A stretch of 64,000 nt of DNA, taken from NCBI RefSeq assembly GCF_013283195.1, contig NZ_JABEKT010000001.1:1400795-1464794 (forward strand), read 5' to 3'. Positions 9,701 to 20,167 of the stretch are shown here, piece by piece. The stretch is from Ensifer adhaerens (GTDB lineage Bacteria > Pseudomonadota > Alphaproteobacteria > Rhizobiales > Rhizobiaceae). Every line of letters starts with the position of its first letter. Positions within the stretch are counted from its first letter, which is position 1. Below the pieces are notes generated by a model, which worked only from the letters and a program-made list of their open reading frames with translations, made no database searches and was not told where the DNA came from. A program made the translations under genes and the position numbers.

Positions 9701-10225
9701 AAGCTGCGCAGCGCCATCCAGAACCTCAACCGCGAGGGGCGCGAGCGGCTGATCGTTGCCTTCGACGTGGTCAACGCCCAGTTCCAGAGGCTTTTCACCC
9801 ATCTCTTCGGCGGCGGCACGGCCGAACTGCAATTGATCGAGAGCGACGACCCGCTCGAAGCGGGTCTCGAAATCCTCGCTCGCCCGCCGGGCAAGAAGCC
9901 GCAGACGATGACGCTGCTGTCGGGTGGCGAGCAGGCGCTGACGGCGATGGCGCTGATCTTCGCCGTCTTCCTCACCAATCCGGCGCCAATCTGCGTGCTC
10001 GACGAAGTCGATGCGCCGCTCGACGACCACAATGTCGAGCGCTATTGCAACCTGATGGACGAGATGGCGGCTTCGACCGAAACCCGCTTCGTCATCATCA
10101 CCCACAACCCGATCACCATGGCCCGCATGAACCGCCTGTTCGGCGTCACCATGGCGGAGCAGGGCGTATCCCAACTCGTGTCCGTCGACCTGCAGACGGC
10201 AGAGCGGCTGAGGGAAGTGGTTTAG
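6764..10225 (+). CDS. smc: Chromosome segregation ATPase SMC
   Basis: A 1153-aa structural-maintenance-of-chromosomes protein, the core of the Smc-ScpAB condensin. The N-terminal ATPase half carries Walker A GPNGCGKSN at 31-39. The C-terminal half carries the ABC signature LLSGGEQALT near 1051-1060 and Walker B ICVLDEVDAPL near 1076-1086. Between them are two long Glu/Arg/Ala-rich coiled coils (about 170-500 and 650-1000) and a central hinge (about 505-640). Length is normal. ATG 6764 opens the conserved MKFNKLRLLGFKSF. The coiled-coil codon bias creates very long open frames on the opposite strand here; they are not genes. Confidence 0.97.
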   Translation: MKFNKLRLLGFKSFVEPSEFIIERGLTGIVGPNGCGKSNLVEALRWVMGENSYKNMRASGMDDVIFSGSGNRPARNTAEVGLYLDNSDRTAPAAFNDSDEIQVTRRIEREQGSVYRINGKEARAKDVQLLFADASTGARSPSMVGQGRIGELISAKPQARRQLLEEAAGISGLHSRRHEAELRLKAAETNLERLDDVTSQLESQIESLKRQARQANRFKMLSADIRKHEAILFHIRWVQAKEAEAEATSQLNQVTALVAEKAQAQMQAAKDQAISSLKLPELRENEAKLAAALQRLQIARSQLEEDAGRILRRRDELQRRLAQLAEDIAREERLVADNAGIIARLDEEDEELRELLAEADDRASEARERLEEANEKLSASEADLSRLTAERAEAQAGRNQLERALRDLSERQARLARQLSDQARDLDELDRQMSTLPDPHEKQGQVEVAEAALEEAEANVADIEEALAETRRAEAEARPPVDRARAVLNGIETEARTIRRMLEAAGGGDYPGVVEEMKVDRGFETALGAALGDDLDSPLDSAAPAHWRTPGDQSDDAALPPGVRLLIEHVRAPQALTRALSQIGLVDSEAEAERLMPLLKPGQSLVTKQGSVWRWDGHVTGSEAPSAAALRLAQKNRLAELDAEADDAGEALRRAEADLAAAGSRIRAEDERLRLARDAQRMITRQLGEARDALAAAERASGDLSRRRAVVAETKSQLENQLEEVAEQIETANDALADAPDLSELELKLRTQTADVATDRAAVAERRAAHDGLARENEARQRRIAAIAGERQTWKARAASADEHIATLRDREAEAREEVEDLMDAPDEFEDKRRALMSELQKAEASRREAADILAEAEGRQREADRMAATALSELAESREKRGRAEERLVSARERRVEIEARIQEALSCAPHEVMRLTGLAVDEALPDMRNVERELERLKIERERLGAVNLRAEEEQKELSERLALLLKERDDVIEAIRKLRSAIQNLNREGRERLIVAFDVVNAQFQRLFTHLFGGGTAELQLIESDDPLEAGLEILARPPGKKPQTMTLLSGGEQALTAMALIFAVFLTNPAPICVLDEVDAPLDDHNVERYCNLMDEMAASTETRFVIITHNPITMARMNRLFGVTMAEQGVSQLVSVDLQTAERLREVV

Positions 10226-10371
10226 GCGGTCGCTCGAATTCGAGAATGAGGCCGCCCGTTCCGTCGGTTGCCCCCGTGTCATTCCAAGTGTCGACGTAAA
10301 CGGACTTGGTGTCGACTTTCCCTCGGCGATGCGCGATGGGCTCAGCTTTCAACGCAAGCATACATTCCACT

Positions 10372-11421
10372 TCATGCCGCTTTTCTAAGCTCGATGCCGC
10401 GGTGTTCTTCGCGCCAGGAGGAGGGGCTCTTGCCGGTGACGCGCAGGAACTCGCGGTTGAAGTTGGATTTCGTCAGGAAGCCCGCCTCGAAGGCGATCTG
10501 CGTGATCGCCTCATTTGTCTTCTGAAGCAGCCGGCAGGCTTCCTCGACCCGATAGTTGTTGACGTATTGCGAGACGCTGATGCCGTGGATGCGGTTGATG
10601 GCGTTGGAAATACGCCGCGCCGGTACGCCGAGCTTGCGCGCGATCCGCGAGAGGTTGAGTTCGAGATCCTTGTAGAGCGCCTTCTTGTGCATCAACGCGT
10701 CGATGCTCTGCACGATTTGTGCGTCCTCTTCGCTTGCACCGCGCTCTTCGGGCAACGGCTCTTCATCCTGCCGTTCGCTGTCTGTGGATGTGTCGAAGCT
10801 GGCGATCGAGGCGGCGGATCCAAGAATGAGCAGGGCGAGCACGTTGCCGGCCGCAACGATCGCGCCGGAATAGGCGCCGCCGTTGCGTGTCTGGTCAAAA
10901 CCGATAGCGACGTCGCTGAGGGCAGACGCGACGAGCGCCCATCCGGTGATCTGCAGCGAGCGGTATGATCGAAGCACACCGTCGAGGCGGGACGTGACCA
11001 ATGCGTTCGGCCCAAGCCGCGCAAGCCACAGCAAAGCAGTGCCGTAACCGAGAAAGAACAGGATAATCGCGGTGCCGACTGCATCTCGCCAGGCAAACAT
11101 CATCACCCCGACGATGAACGCCGGCAGGAGATGCCAGCCGATGTGCCTCAGGCGTGGCTGGCTGTCGCTTGCAAGGCTGCTGAAACAGACCCAGGCGAGC
11201 GCCGCGTTGAACGTCGCAAGCATCGCCTGAGCCGGCAGGATGGCGCGGATGTCGTAGCCCCACCGGATGCCGATCAGCACGGATTGCAGCGCATAGGCGC
11301 AGACGAGCAGGAGGAACAGGCGTTGCTCGAACGTCATGGTCTCGTCCCGTTGCGACAGCATGCGGACGATCACGATCGTCAACAGGAGGGAGACGACGAA
11401 GGGTAGCGGTACAAACAGCAT
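10372..11421 (-). CDS. Membrane-bound AraC-family regulator with seven TM segments
   Basis: A 349-aa protein. About residues 1-215 contain seven hydrophobic segments, starting MLFVPLPFVVSLLLTIVIV and ending in VLALLILGSAASIA. A charged linker follows (about 220-240). A C-terminal AraC-type double HTH (about 250-345) contains ISVSQYVNNYRVEEACRLL and ITQIAFEAGFLTKSNFNREF-type helices, closing with the family signature F-x3-TGKSPSSWR. A membrane-tethered one-component regulator is therefore expected. The frame stays open up to 12042, but that part lacks coding character and would overlap the divergent secreted-protein gene, so ATG 11421 is chosen. The signal is unknown; the divergent gene at 11581 is the obvious target. 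Confidence 0.85.
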   Translation of the reverse strand: MLFVPLPFVVSLLLTIVIVRMLSQRDETMTFEQRLFLLLVCAYALQSVLIGIRWGYDIRAILPAQAMLATFNAALAWVCFSSLASDSQPRLRHIGWHLLPAFIVGVMMFAWRDAVGTAIILFFLGYGTALLWLARLGPNALVTSRLDGVLRSYRSLQITGWALVASALSDVAIGFDQTRNGGAYSGAIVAAGNVLALLILGSAASIASFDTSTDSERQDEEPLPEERGASEEDAQIVQSIDALMHKKALYKDLELNLSRIARKLGVPARRISNAINRIHGISVSQYVNNYRVEEACRLLQKTNEAITQIAFEAGFLTKSNFNREFLRVTGKSPSSWREEHRGIELRKAA

Positions 11422-11580
11422 GGGCGGATGAATTCTTCGGAGGAGGTGTTGACGCTGCGATGATGCCCTCGATTGCGTTCGTGGTCGACCCGAAACGCGA
11501 TCAAGGTCGCGGCTGGGGTCGATTTCAGGCGAGCTGTTCCCGTCCGGCGATGGTGCCGGATCCAACGAACGGAGCGTCAC

Positions 11581-12291
11581 ATGTCGATCGCACTGCCTGC
11601 AATGGTCCTTGCCCCCATCTTTCTCGTCGCCATGGCGAGCACCGCCGAGACGTCGGCGACCGACATCGATATCACCGGTGTCACGGCAATTGTTGCGAGC
11701 GGCGAGGCAAGCGCAATCGAACTCACCAGCGACGAGAGCTTGCCCTACAGTGCGTCGGTCGAGAGCCGTCGTTCCGGCTGGTTTGCGCCCTTCTATTCCA
11801 GCTGGTTTTACAGCGACTGCGTATCGCAAACACGGATGCGTGTCGAAGGCACCACCCTCTACGTCGACGTGGCGGCCCCGTCCTGGCCGGAACTGGAGGA
11901 GTGCAAGACCCAGTTTCGGGCTAACCTCAAACAGGGAGCATCGGTCTCTATCGAGCAACCGGCGTTTCAAGCCAAGCTCAAGGGGGAGTTTTCGCGTGTC
12001 GCGCTCAAGGGCAAGGCGGCGGATGTTTCGATCGACGGGCACGTCGGACAGGTCAGGCTCGACGTAGAGGCCCTGCGGGCGCGGCTCATCTACGGGAAGA
12101 CCCTGAAATCAGAGACAGTCGAGATCTCCGGAAAGGCGCTCGATATTCATCTTGGCTTCGATGCGGCAAGTTTGATCGATTATCAGGTGACGGCGACGGC
12201 GTCCTGGGTCGACAGTTCGCGAACGGCCATCCCCGGCGCCAAGCCACAGGTTCGCATCAAGGGGGAGATGGTACGAGCGACGATCCGCTGA
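11581..12291 (+). CDS. Secreted beta-rich hypothetical protein
   Basis: A 236-aa protein with an N-terminal signal peptide (LPAMVLAPIFLVAMASTAETSA, cleavage probably after about residue 22). The rest is dominated by short alternating hydrophobic strands such as VTAIVASGEASAIEL, VALKGKAADVSIDGHV and VEISGKALDIHLGF, resembling the repetitive beta-solenoid of DUF2807/DUF4097 adhesin-like domains. There are two Cys residues (SDCVSQ and EECKTQ). ATG 11581, with GGAG about 10 nt upstream, is selected; the frame upstream is not coding-like. It is divergent from the seven-TM AraC regulator, which suggests control by that protein. Envelope or surface localisation is inferred; no enzymatic motif is visible. 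Confidence 0.7.
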   Translation: MSIALPAMVLAPIFLVAMASTAETSATDIDITGVTAIVASGEASAIELTSDESLPYSASVESRRSGWFAPFYSSWFYSDCVSQTRMRVEGTTLYVDVAAPSWPELEECKTQFRANLKQGASVSIEQPAFQAKLKGEFSRVALKGKAADVSIDGHVGQVRLDVEALRARLIYGKTLKSETVEISGKALDIHLGFDAASLIDYQVTATASWVDSSRTAIPGAKPQVRIKGEMVRATIR

Positions 12292-12428
12292 GCCGCGGCT
12301 CGCGACGCCTTGCACTCGATTGTCGCAAAAATGATGCGCTGCAGCATAAATCTTCGGCGGGTGCATTTCCAGGCCGAAGCATATACTGTAAATCGTCACA
12401 AAAGACTGTTTCTGGGTGGAGAGCAGGC

Positions 12429-15095
<2,667 letters not shown>

Positions 15096-15404
15096 GGCGC
15101 GGCAACGGCTCACGCTGTTGCCGTCGTGCAACGGAAGGGCGTCTTCAGTATCGCCTTGACATTTCCTGGTTGCAAAGTGCGGGCCAACGGTTCATGACGC
15201 ACACCGTTCGCACGGCATATTGTCGGGCGGGCAGGTGTCGGCCATGCATGACATGGCCATTTGTTCAGAACGGGAGCGGAAAATGACGCAGAGCATTTCC
15301 TTACGCCCCTTGGGGCTTCGTGGCTGATCAGCGTTGATGCGCTGGTGAGACCCGTCCTGCCGGCCATCGCGCCGGTTGCTTGACCCTGTTCTGGAATTAT
15401 TTTC
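15096..15404 (+). other. Leader region upstream of rtcB-prfH
   Basis: A 309-bp stretch without a convincing gene. It starts with a GCGTGAG/CTCACGC inverted repeat overlapping the end of ppdK (15089-15114). A perfect -35 hexamer TTGACA sits at 15156-15161, but no good -10 follows at standard spacing. A 14-codon frame beginning MTQSISLRP opens at 15283 behind GGGAGCGGAAA and ends at 15327; it could be a leader peptide or chance. No RtcR-type activator gene or clear sigma54 promoter was seen. Confidence 0.4.
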
Positions 15405-16613
15405 ATGGGCACTCATCTTGGGGACTCCGTCCCCGAAGGCGGCGCGCGCAATGCGACCGTCACACACTATTTCACCGCCGGCTGCTGGATAGAAGGCGCG
15501 GCAATTCATCAACTGCGAGAAGTCTCGGCGCTCGCCGGTATGATTTCCGTCGCCGGCTTTCCGGATCTTCATCCTGGAAAATACGGGCCGGTCGGCATGG
15601 TCGCTCTTTGTGAGCGGCTTTACCCGCAATTGATCGGCAACGATATCGGTTGCGGCATGTCGTTCTTTGAGCTTTCCCTGCCGCTGCGCAAGTTCAAGGT
15701 CGAGAGGGCGGCCGAAGAGTTGCGCGGAATGGAGCAGATCGATCCGGGCGACCTGGCCGGACGGCTCGCGGAACATGATCTCTCGTCAGATATGTGCCCG
15801 CATTCACTCGGCACGATCGGCGGAGGCAACCATTTCTGCGAGATACAGGCCGTCGACGAAATGCTGAATGACGATACCGGAGGCCTCATCGATCGCCAGA
15901 AGCTCTATCTCCTGGTTCATTCCGGCTCGCGTTCGGCGGGAGCGGATCTCTTCGGCCAAACGCTTGATGCAGCCACAACGCTGCGCGACGGCATGGCTGC
16001 AGATTCGCTTGCTGCCAGGCAGTGGCTGGCACGAAGCGCCGACTGCGTGCGATGGGCGTCGCTCAACAGGCAGATGGTCGCCGAGCGTGCGGCCCAGGCG
16101 TTGCGTGCCGACGTGACGCTTGTTGCCGACGTGCCGCACAATCTGGTGCGAAGCACATCGGCCGGCTTTCTGCACTACAAGGGTGCGGCGGCCATCGGCG
16201 AAGGCACCGTTGCTCCGATCGCCGGCTCGCGCGCCACGAGAAGTTATCTCGTGCGGGCGCTGGCCGGCGCAGTGGCCTCCCATTGGGGAATTTCGCACGG
16301 CGCCGGGCGCAAGTATGACCGGAAGGCCATGCATGGCCGCGCCGGCGCGAACCGATCCGAGCGTGATGCCCTTCGTCTCAACGGCTGGGGCGGCGTTGCC
16401 ATCTGTGACGATCGCGACCTGCTGATCGAGGAAGCCGCGAGTGCCTACAAGGATGCGGCGAAAGTCGTCGGCGATCTCCAGGCATTCGGGCTCGTAGAAC
16501 CGCTCGCCGCCATGAAGCCGCTGGTGACCTACAAGAACGTCCAGCGGCAGGCGGTCGACTGGGACAAGGCAAAACGGGAGCGGATGACGATGAGGAGGAT
16601 GCGCCGTGGGTGA
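15405..16613 (+). CDS. rtcB: RtcB-family RNA ligase (PrfH-associated, RtcB2-like)
   Basis: A 402-aa RNA ligase of the RtcB family, joining 2',3'-cyclic-phosphate or 3'-phosphate ends to 5'-OH ends with GTP and Mn2+. Visible active-site elements: D80 and C83 in GNDIGCGM, N142-H143 in GGGNHFCE, H172 in HSGSRS, H245 in DVPHN, and H298 of the guanylylated motif SHGAGRKYDR. All metal-binding and nucleophile positions appear intact. The protein is shorter than archaeal RtcB and of the divergent type usually paired with PrfH. It overlaps prfH by 8 nt, showing translational coupling. The pair is proposed to reseal rRNA (or tRNA) cut by ribotoxins and to free the stalled ribosomes. Confidence 0.93.
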   Translation: MGTHLGDSVPEGGARNATVTHYFTAGCWIEGAAIHQLREVSALAGMISVAGFPDLHPGKYGPVGMVALCERLYPQLIGNDIGCGMSFFELSLPLRKFKVERAAEELRGMEQIDPGDLAGRLAEHDLSSDMCPHSLGTIGGGNHFCEIQAVDEMLNDDTGGLIDRQKLYLLVHSGSRSAGADLFGQTLDAATTLRDGMAADSLAARQWLARSADCVRWASLNRQMVAERAAQALRADVTLVADVPHNLVRSTSAGFLHYKGAAAIGEGTVAPIAGSRATRSYLVRALAGAVASHWGISHGAGRKYDRKAMHGRAGANRSERDALRLNGWGGVAICDDRDLLIEEAASAYKDAAKVVGDLQAFGLVEPLAAMKPLVTYKNVQRQAVDWDKAKRERMTMRRMRRG

Positions 16614-17223
16614 GGTGATGCTCTTTCTGACTGCGGGCAACGGTCCAGTCGAGTGCCGCATCGCCCTTGCCGCGCTCATCGATATCCTTTCCAGGGAAGC
16701 AAAGACGAGCGGCTGCAGCTTCGAGGAGACCCGTGGCGGTCAACCCGATGCGTTCGGTCCGAAGTCGGCCGTGGTGACGGTGTCCGGCAAGATGGCGGAG
16801 CAAATGGCCGAGACCTATTGCGGTACGGTCCGGTTTGTCTTCAAGAGCCCGGTGCGCAAGGGCCACCAACGTCAGAACTGGTTTGTCGGCGTTCGGCGCC
16901 TCGATCCTTGCGTCGATGCGGCCGTGGTGCCGACGATCGAGCACAAGGACTTGCGCTTCGAGACATTGCGGGCCGGTGGACCTGGTGGCCAGCATCAAAA
17001 CACCACCGACAGCGCGGTGCGGGCGACGCATGTGCCAAGCGGTATCACCGTTGTCTGCCGGGAGGAGCGATCGCAGCATCGCAACAAGGCAACCGCAATC
17101 CGCAGGCTTCAGAGCATTCTGGAGCTCATAGCGGCCGATCATGAAGAGCAGGAAAAAGCAGCCTTGTTCGTAGCCAGCAAGCAGTTGGAGCGTGGCAATG
17201 CGGTGAAGACGTTCCGGCTCTAG
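16606..17223 (+). CDS. prfH: Peptide chain release factor homologue PrfH
   Basis: A 205-aa release-factor-like protein. The catalytic GGQ tripeptide is at 127-129 within RAGGPGGQHQNTTDSAVRATH, followed by the domain-3 basic stretch SQHRNKATAIRRL. The N-terminal ~100 residues replace the codon-recognition region of RF1/RF2; no PxT or SPF codon-reading motif is evident. PrfH is known to hydrolyse peptidyl-tRNA on ribosomes whose 16S rRNA is nicked in the decoding centre, after which an RtcB-type ligase can repair the rRNA. GTG 16606 overlaps rtcB; ATG 16618 is a possible alternative start. Confidence 0.93.
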   Translation: MGEVMLFLTAGNGPVECRIALAALIDILSREAKTSGCSFEETRGGQPDAFGPKSAVVTVSGKMAEQMAETYCGTVRFVFKSPVRKGHQRQNWFVGVRRLDPCVDAAVVPTIEHKDLRFETLRAGGPGGQHQNTTDSAVRATHVPSGITVVCREERSQHRNKATAIRRLQSILELIAADHEEQEKAALFVASKQLERGNAVKTFRL

Positions 17224-17298
17224 CTATGCGACTGTGCAGCCCGGGCGCCGAGCGTCCGGGTCGCGCGTCTGCAGCTATCGAGATGCGGCCGCCGCGGT

Positions 17299-17571
17299 TC
17301 AATTCGCCTGCACGACAACCGGGCGCGCGATGACAACAGGGCGGTTCCAGCCCCACATCATCGCATCGTTGTTGTAGCGGAAGGCGCGCGACTCGGCGCG
17401 GCGGTCAAGCTCGATGCGCTGCAGGCAGGTGGCAAATGCGTCGGTTCCTCGACGGAAGCCGTAGGAGGCGCAAGTATTGCCATCGGCGGCACGCCGCTCT
17501 TCCGGGGTCATCGTCTGGCAGGCCGCAAGCAAAAGCCCGACGGCGCAAAGGGTCAGCAGTTTGGTCTTCAT
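17299..17571 (-). CDS. Small lipoprotein
   Basis: A 90-aa protein with a lipoprotein signal (MKTKLLTLCAVGLLLAAC, lipidated Cys at 18). A short mature part follows, with EERRAADGNTCASYGF and a basic amphipathic segment. The rest holds two further Cys in CASYGFRRGTDAFATCLQ. The tail is hydrophobic (WGWNRPVVIARPVVVQ). A start at 17580 sits almost on top of the AGGAGG motif; ATG 17571, with about 10 nt spacing, is the better choice. Small lipoproteins of this CASYGF...ATC type are frequent in Rhizobiales; function unknown. It is convergent with prfH. Confidence 0.8.
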   Translation of the reverse strand: MKTKLLTLCAVGLLLAACQTMTPEERRAADGNTCASYGFRRGTDAFATCLQRIELDRRAESRAFRYNNDAMMWGWNRPVVIARPVVVQAN

Positions 17572-17938
17572 TATATTCATGCCTCCTGAGCGGATGCAGA
17601 TCGGCTCGGCGAAAAACCGTCTTTGATTGTGCCCCAACCGCATCCTTGTCAGGAGGTCGGACACACCAAGTCGCTCAGCTCTTTACCGCCGCCTGCAGAA
17701 CAGAGCTCTGCCGCATGGCGGGCTGTCGTGTCCACCCTGATTTTTTCGGGTATTGCCATGAAGACCAGCAGGGCGGTTCGTGCGATCGCCGGCCGAGGCG
17801 TCGGCGCAACGCTAGGCCAAACGCCGGAGTTCAGGCGTGCGCGCCCCACAAGGATCTTGCATTCACGATTCAATCGCATGGAAACATGATGAGCCTGTCG
17901 GCGGCCAGCCGTCAATCCGTTTCCGTACACCTCGATGT
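17572..17938. other. Intergenic region, nothing assigned
   Basis: A 367-bp interval between two minus-strand genes. It contains the lipoprotein ribosome binding site (AGGAGG at 17582-17587) and no frame with a credible start, ribosome binding site and coding character on either strand. No clear terminator was seen. Confidence 0.4.
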
Positions 17939-18328
17939 TTACATTCGCTCGAGCACGCCGACAAAGGATTCGGCAAAGCTTTTCAGGTCCTGGGTGCTTT
18001 CGCCGGGATGCTCAAGCCGGATCGTCGAGCCTTCTTCCTCAAGGCAGACGAACAGGATCGGCGAGGTATCGCCCTCAGTCTCGCCGAGGCGCAGGACGGC
18101 GATGCTCAGGCAGTCCTCGATCAGGCCGGAAGCCGGCAAGGCAAAGAGAAACTCGCCGCCGACATTGTCGGCGACCGTCCGAATGAAAGCGGTGAAATCA
18201 TCCTTGCTGCCGGAGAAACCGTCGAGGGAAAGCTCAAGCTCCAGCAACGCCATCGGTATGCCGGCGTCAGCCGGTGAGGGCGGTGCGGCGTGGGTGGCAG
18301 TTGCCACGGCTGCTTGCGATGCGACCAT
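17939..18328 (-). CDS. Hypothetical protein
   Basis: A 129-aa protein with no family recognised. An Ala-rich N-terminus (ASQAAVATATHAAPPSPADAG) is followed by an acidic alpha/beta-looking domain containing ALLELELSLDGFSGSKDDFTAF, FLFALPASGLIEDCLSIAVL and SPILFVCLEEEG. No signal peptide or TM segment is evident. The ATG is preceded by GGAGAG at good spacing. The pattern of alternating hydrophobic residues and plausible codon use support a real gene. Neighbours (a small lipoprotein and a DUF1499 gene) give no functional clue. Confidence 0.6.
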   Translation of the reverse strand: MVASQAAVATATHAAPPSPADAGIPMALLELELSLDGFSGSKDDFTAFIRTVADNVGGEFLFALPASGLIEDCLSIAVLRLGETEGDTSPILFVCLEEEGSTIRLEHPGESTQDLKSFAESFVGVLERM

Positions 18329-18588
18329 GATGTCTCTCCGTCCTGCCGTGCTGGATCACTTCCCAGACGTCGGCCATTGCCTCCGGTTGACTGTTCCCTG
18401 CGGCCTTTGCCGCCGTGCGGGCATATTCGTAATGTCTGATAGGTGGTTAACGAGAATGGCGATTTTGCGGCAATGCTCCTGACGCGCCCACCCCATGCCT
18501 CCTTCTCGATTCTATTGCCTGTTTTCACGGCCCCGGCCATGGTCTAAGAATGCGGATCTGTTTCGATGCAGGGGATTGATTCCGTTAC

Positions 18589-19497
18589 ATGATGGTCCGG
18601 TACGAGCGCCCCTATTCCCATGCCGCCCATTGGGCGCGCCGCTTTGCCCGCATCGCCTTTGCGATCTTCGCCCTGTCCCTGGCTGCGCATCGGTTCGGCC
18701 CGTTGACGACACCGCACTTCCTCGGCCTGGTCGGCCTTTCCGGTGCTTTCGCCCTACTTGGCGTCCTGCTTGCCATCGTCGGGCTCGCGCGGCTTTGGCA
18801 GGTCGCCGCGATCGGCGGGCTCGCCTCGGCTTCGGCGCTTGTCTATGCCGCGCCGCCCCTCGGTTTTATCGGCTTCGGTGCCGCGCAATACCTGACCCGT
18901 CCAGCGATCTATGATGTCAGCACCGATACGGTGACGCCGCCACCCTGGCTGAAAGTACCGCAGACGGAGGAAAGCTGGTTGAAGCGTAAGCCGACCGTCA
19001 CTCTCGAAGATCGTGAAGCGCAGATCGTCGCCTATCCCGGCCTGACCGGACGACGTTACGACGGCGCACTCGACCGTGTTTTCCAGGGCGTGCGCAACGT
19101 CGTCGAGAAAACGCGCGTCGGGATTACGCAGGAACTCGGCGTCGAAAATACCCGCGCCGATCTCGAGGATCTGGCGGTCCGGCCGAATGCCGGGGCGGAC
19201 GCCACTGCCGAACCGGAGAATGTACCCGTGCCGGAATCGCGGCCGGAAATCGCGCTCGAAGGCGCCATTCCGGGACGGCGTTCCAGCGATGTCGTGCTTC
19301 AGGGTGAATGGCGTACTCTGATCGCCGGTTTTCGTTTTGACGTGCTGATCCGCCTGCGCGAAGAAGCGGAAACGACCTTCGTCGACCTGCGTGTTGCCTC
19401 CCGCTACGGCCAGCACGACCTCGGCATCGGCGCCGCCTTCGCAGACCAGTTCCTGCGCGCTCTCGATGCCGAGCTGCTCGGCATTGCCGGCGACTGA
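18589..19497 (+). CDS. DUF1499 membrane protein
   Basis: A 302-aa protein. Three hydrophobic segments in the first ~105 residues (FARIAFAIFALSLAAH, LVGLSGAFALLGVLLAIVGL, AAIGGLASASALVYAAPPLG) anchor it in the inner membrane. The soluble remainder is DUF1499: YDVSTDTVTPPPWLKVP, a variable acidic/proline linker (about 195-225), then GFRFDVLIRLREEAETTFVDLRVASRYGQHDLG, the conserved C-terminal part containing the R-S-R-x-G-x-x-D-x-G-like motif. Function is unknown; family members are widespread in alphaproteobacteria and plants. The start uses the first of two tandem ATGs. Confidence 0.85.
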   Translation: MMVRYERPYSHAAHWARRFARIAFAIFALSLAAHRFGPLTTPHFLGLVGLSGAFALLGVLLAIVGLARLWQVAAIGGLASASALVYAAPPLGFIGFGAAQYLTRPAIYDVSTDTVTPPPWLKVPQTEESWLKRKPTVTLEDREAQIVAYPGLTGRRYDGALDRVFQGVRNVVEKTRVGITQELGVENTRADLEDLAVRPNAGADATAEPENVPVPESRPEIALEGAIPGRRSSDVVLQGEWRTLIAGFRFDVLIRLREEAETTFVDLRVASRYGQHDLGIGAAFADQFLRALDAELLGIAGD

Positions 19498-19522
19498 TCA
19501 GGACAAGACCGGCCCGAACGCC

Positions 19523-20167
19523 TCAGCCGTGCATGAGGGCGCCGAGATCGTCGGACTTGGGAAGCATTTCCCTCATGATCGGCGCTGTCGGCTGGTCCGC
19601 TGGCTTGAGCCAGCCGCGATAACGTACGATCAACCCGGTCATTGGACTTTCGACCTCCACATGGAAGTGAAACAGGCCGTCGCGATCCTCCTCGAAGGTC
19701 CGCCCGCACGGTGCAAGAAGTGCGGGAAGCGGGAGGCCGAGGAAGGACCAGCCTCGAACCCCCAGGTGCAGGCGGTTTTCTTCGGGCTCCAGGGCGCAGA
19801 GGATGCGAAATGGCCCGAAATGCTCGGCGAGCAATCGTTCCTCGCGGCCTTCCACTGGCCGCTGTGAGCTGCGCAGAACCTTGTCGCCGAAGCGCCGGGT
19901 CCACACCTCGCGACCATCGGCGCATGCGAAGCGGATCTCCACTGGGACATCCTCCCCGGCCGCGGGAAAACCGGCGATAGAGGCTGCGAGACGGGCAAAT
20001 GGCCCCCGGCCGCGTTCGACGACCGCACGTCCCCTGAATGTGGCGTTTCCCTCCGACATCTCGTGCAAGCAGCGGATCGCTGAGGGCAGGCGATCCCAAT
20101 CCTTGCCGAGAATCTGTCGGTAGAGGCTTTGCCGATGAACCAGACGTTCCGCCGCTTTGCTCTTCAT
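19523..20167 (-). CDS. DUF4166 domain protein
   Basis: A 214-aa protein matching DUF4166. It starts with a helix and the motif ILGKDWDRLPSAIRCLH. Next come TFRGRAVVERGRGPFARLAASIAGFP and VPVEIRFACADGREVWTRRFGDKVLRSSQ, all landmarks of the family. A C-terminal beta region contains RLHLGVRGWSFLGLPLP. The reaction is unknown. ATG 20167 overlaps the preceding DCC-family gene by 4 nt (ATGA), showing translational coupling; an extension to 20314 would run inside that gene. In other bacteria DUF4166 is often attached to an NAD-binding epimerase-like domain, which is absent here. Confidence 0.85.
   Translation of the reverse strand: MKSKAAERLVHRQSLYRQILGKDWDRLPSAIRCLHEMSEGNATFRGRAVVERGRGPFARLAASIAGFPAAGEDVPVEIRFACADGREVWTRRFGDKVLRSSQRPVEGREERLLAEHFGPFRILCALEPEENRLHLGVRGWSFLGLPLPALLAPCGRTFEEDRDGLFHFHVEVESPMTGLIVRYRGWLKPADQPTAPIMREMLPKSDDLGALMHG

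Noticed and set aside
10146-10370. Minus-strand 74-codon frame immediately after the AraC-type gene, with a protein-like stretch VDTWNDTGATDG
   Set aside because: It starts with GTG without a ribosome binding site and half of it lies inside the 3' end of smc.
15156-15175. Possible sigma54 promoter before rtcB
   Set aside because: The GG and GC dinucleotides are not at the required 10-bp separation, and no RtcR-type activator is present.
18444-18453. GGTTAACGAG resembling a CtrA half-site upstream of the DUF1499 gene
   Set aside because: A single 7/8 match on one strand, 140 bp from the gene and without a partner site, is expected by chance.
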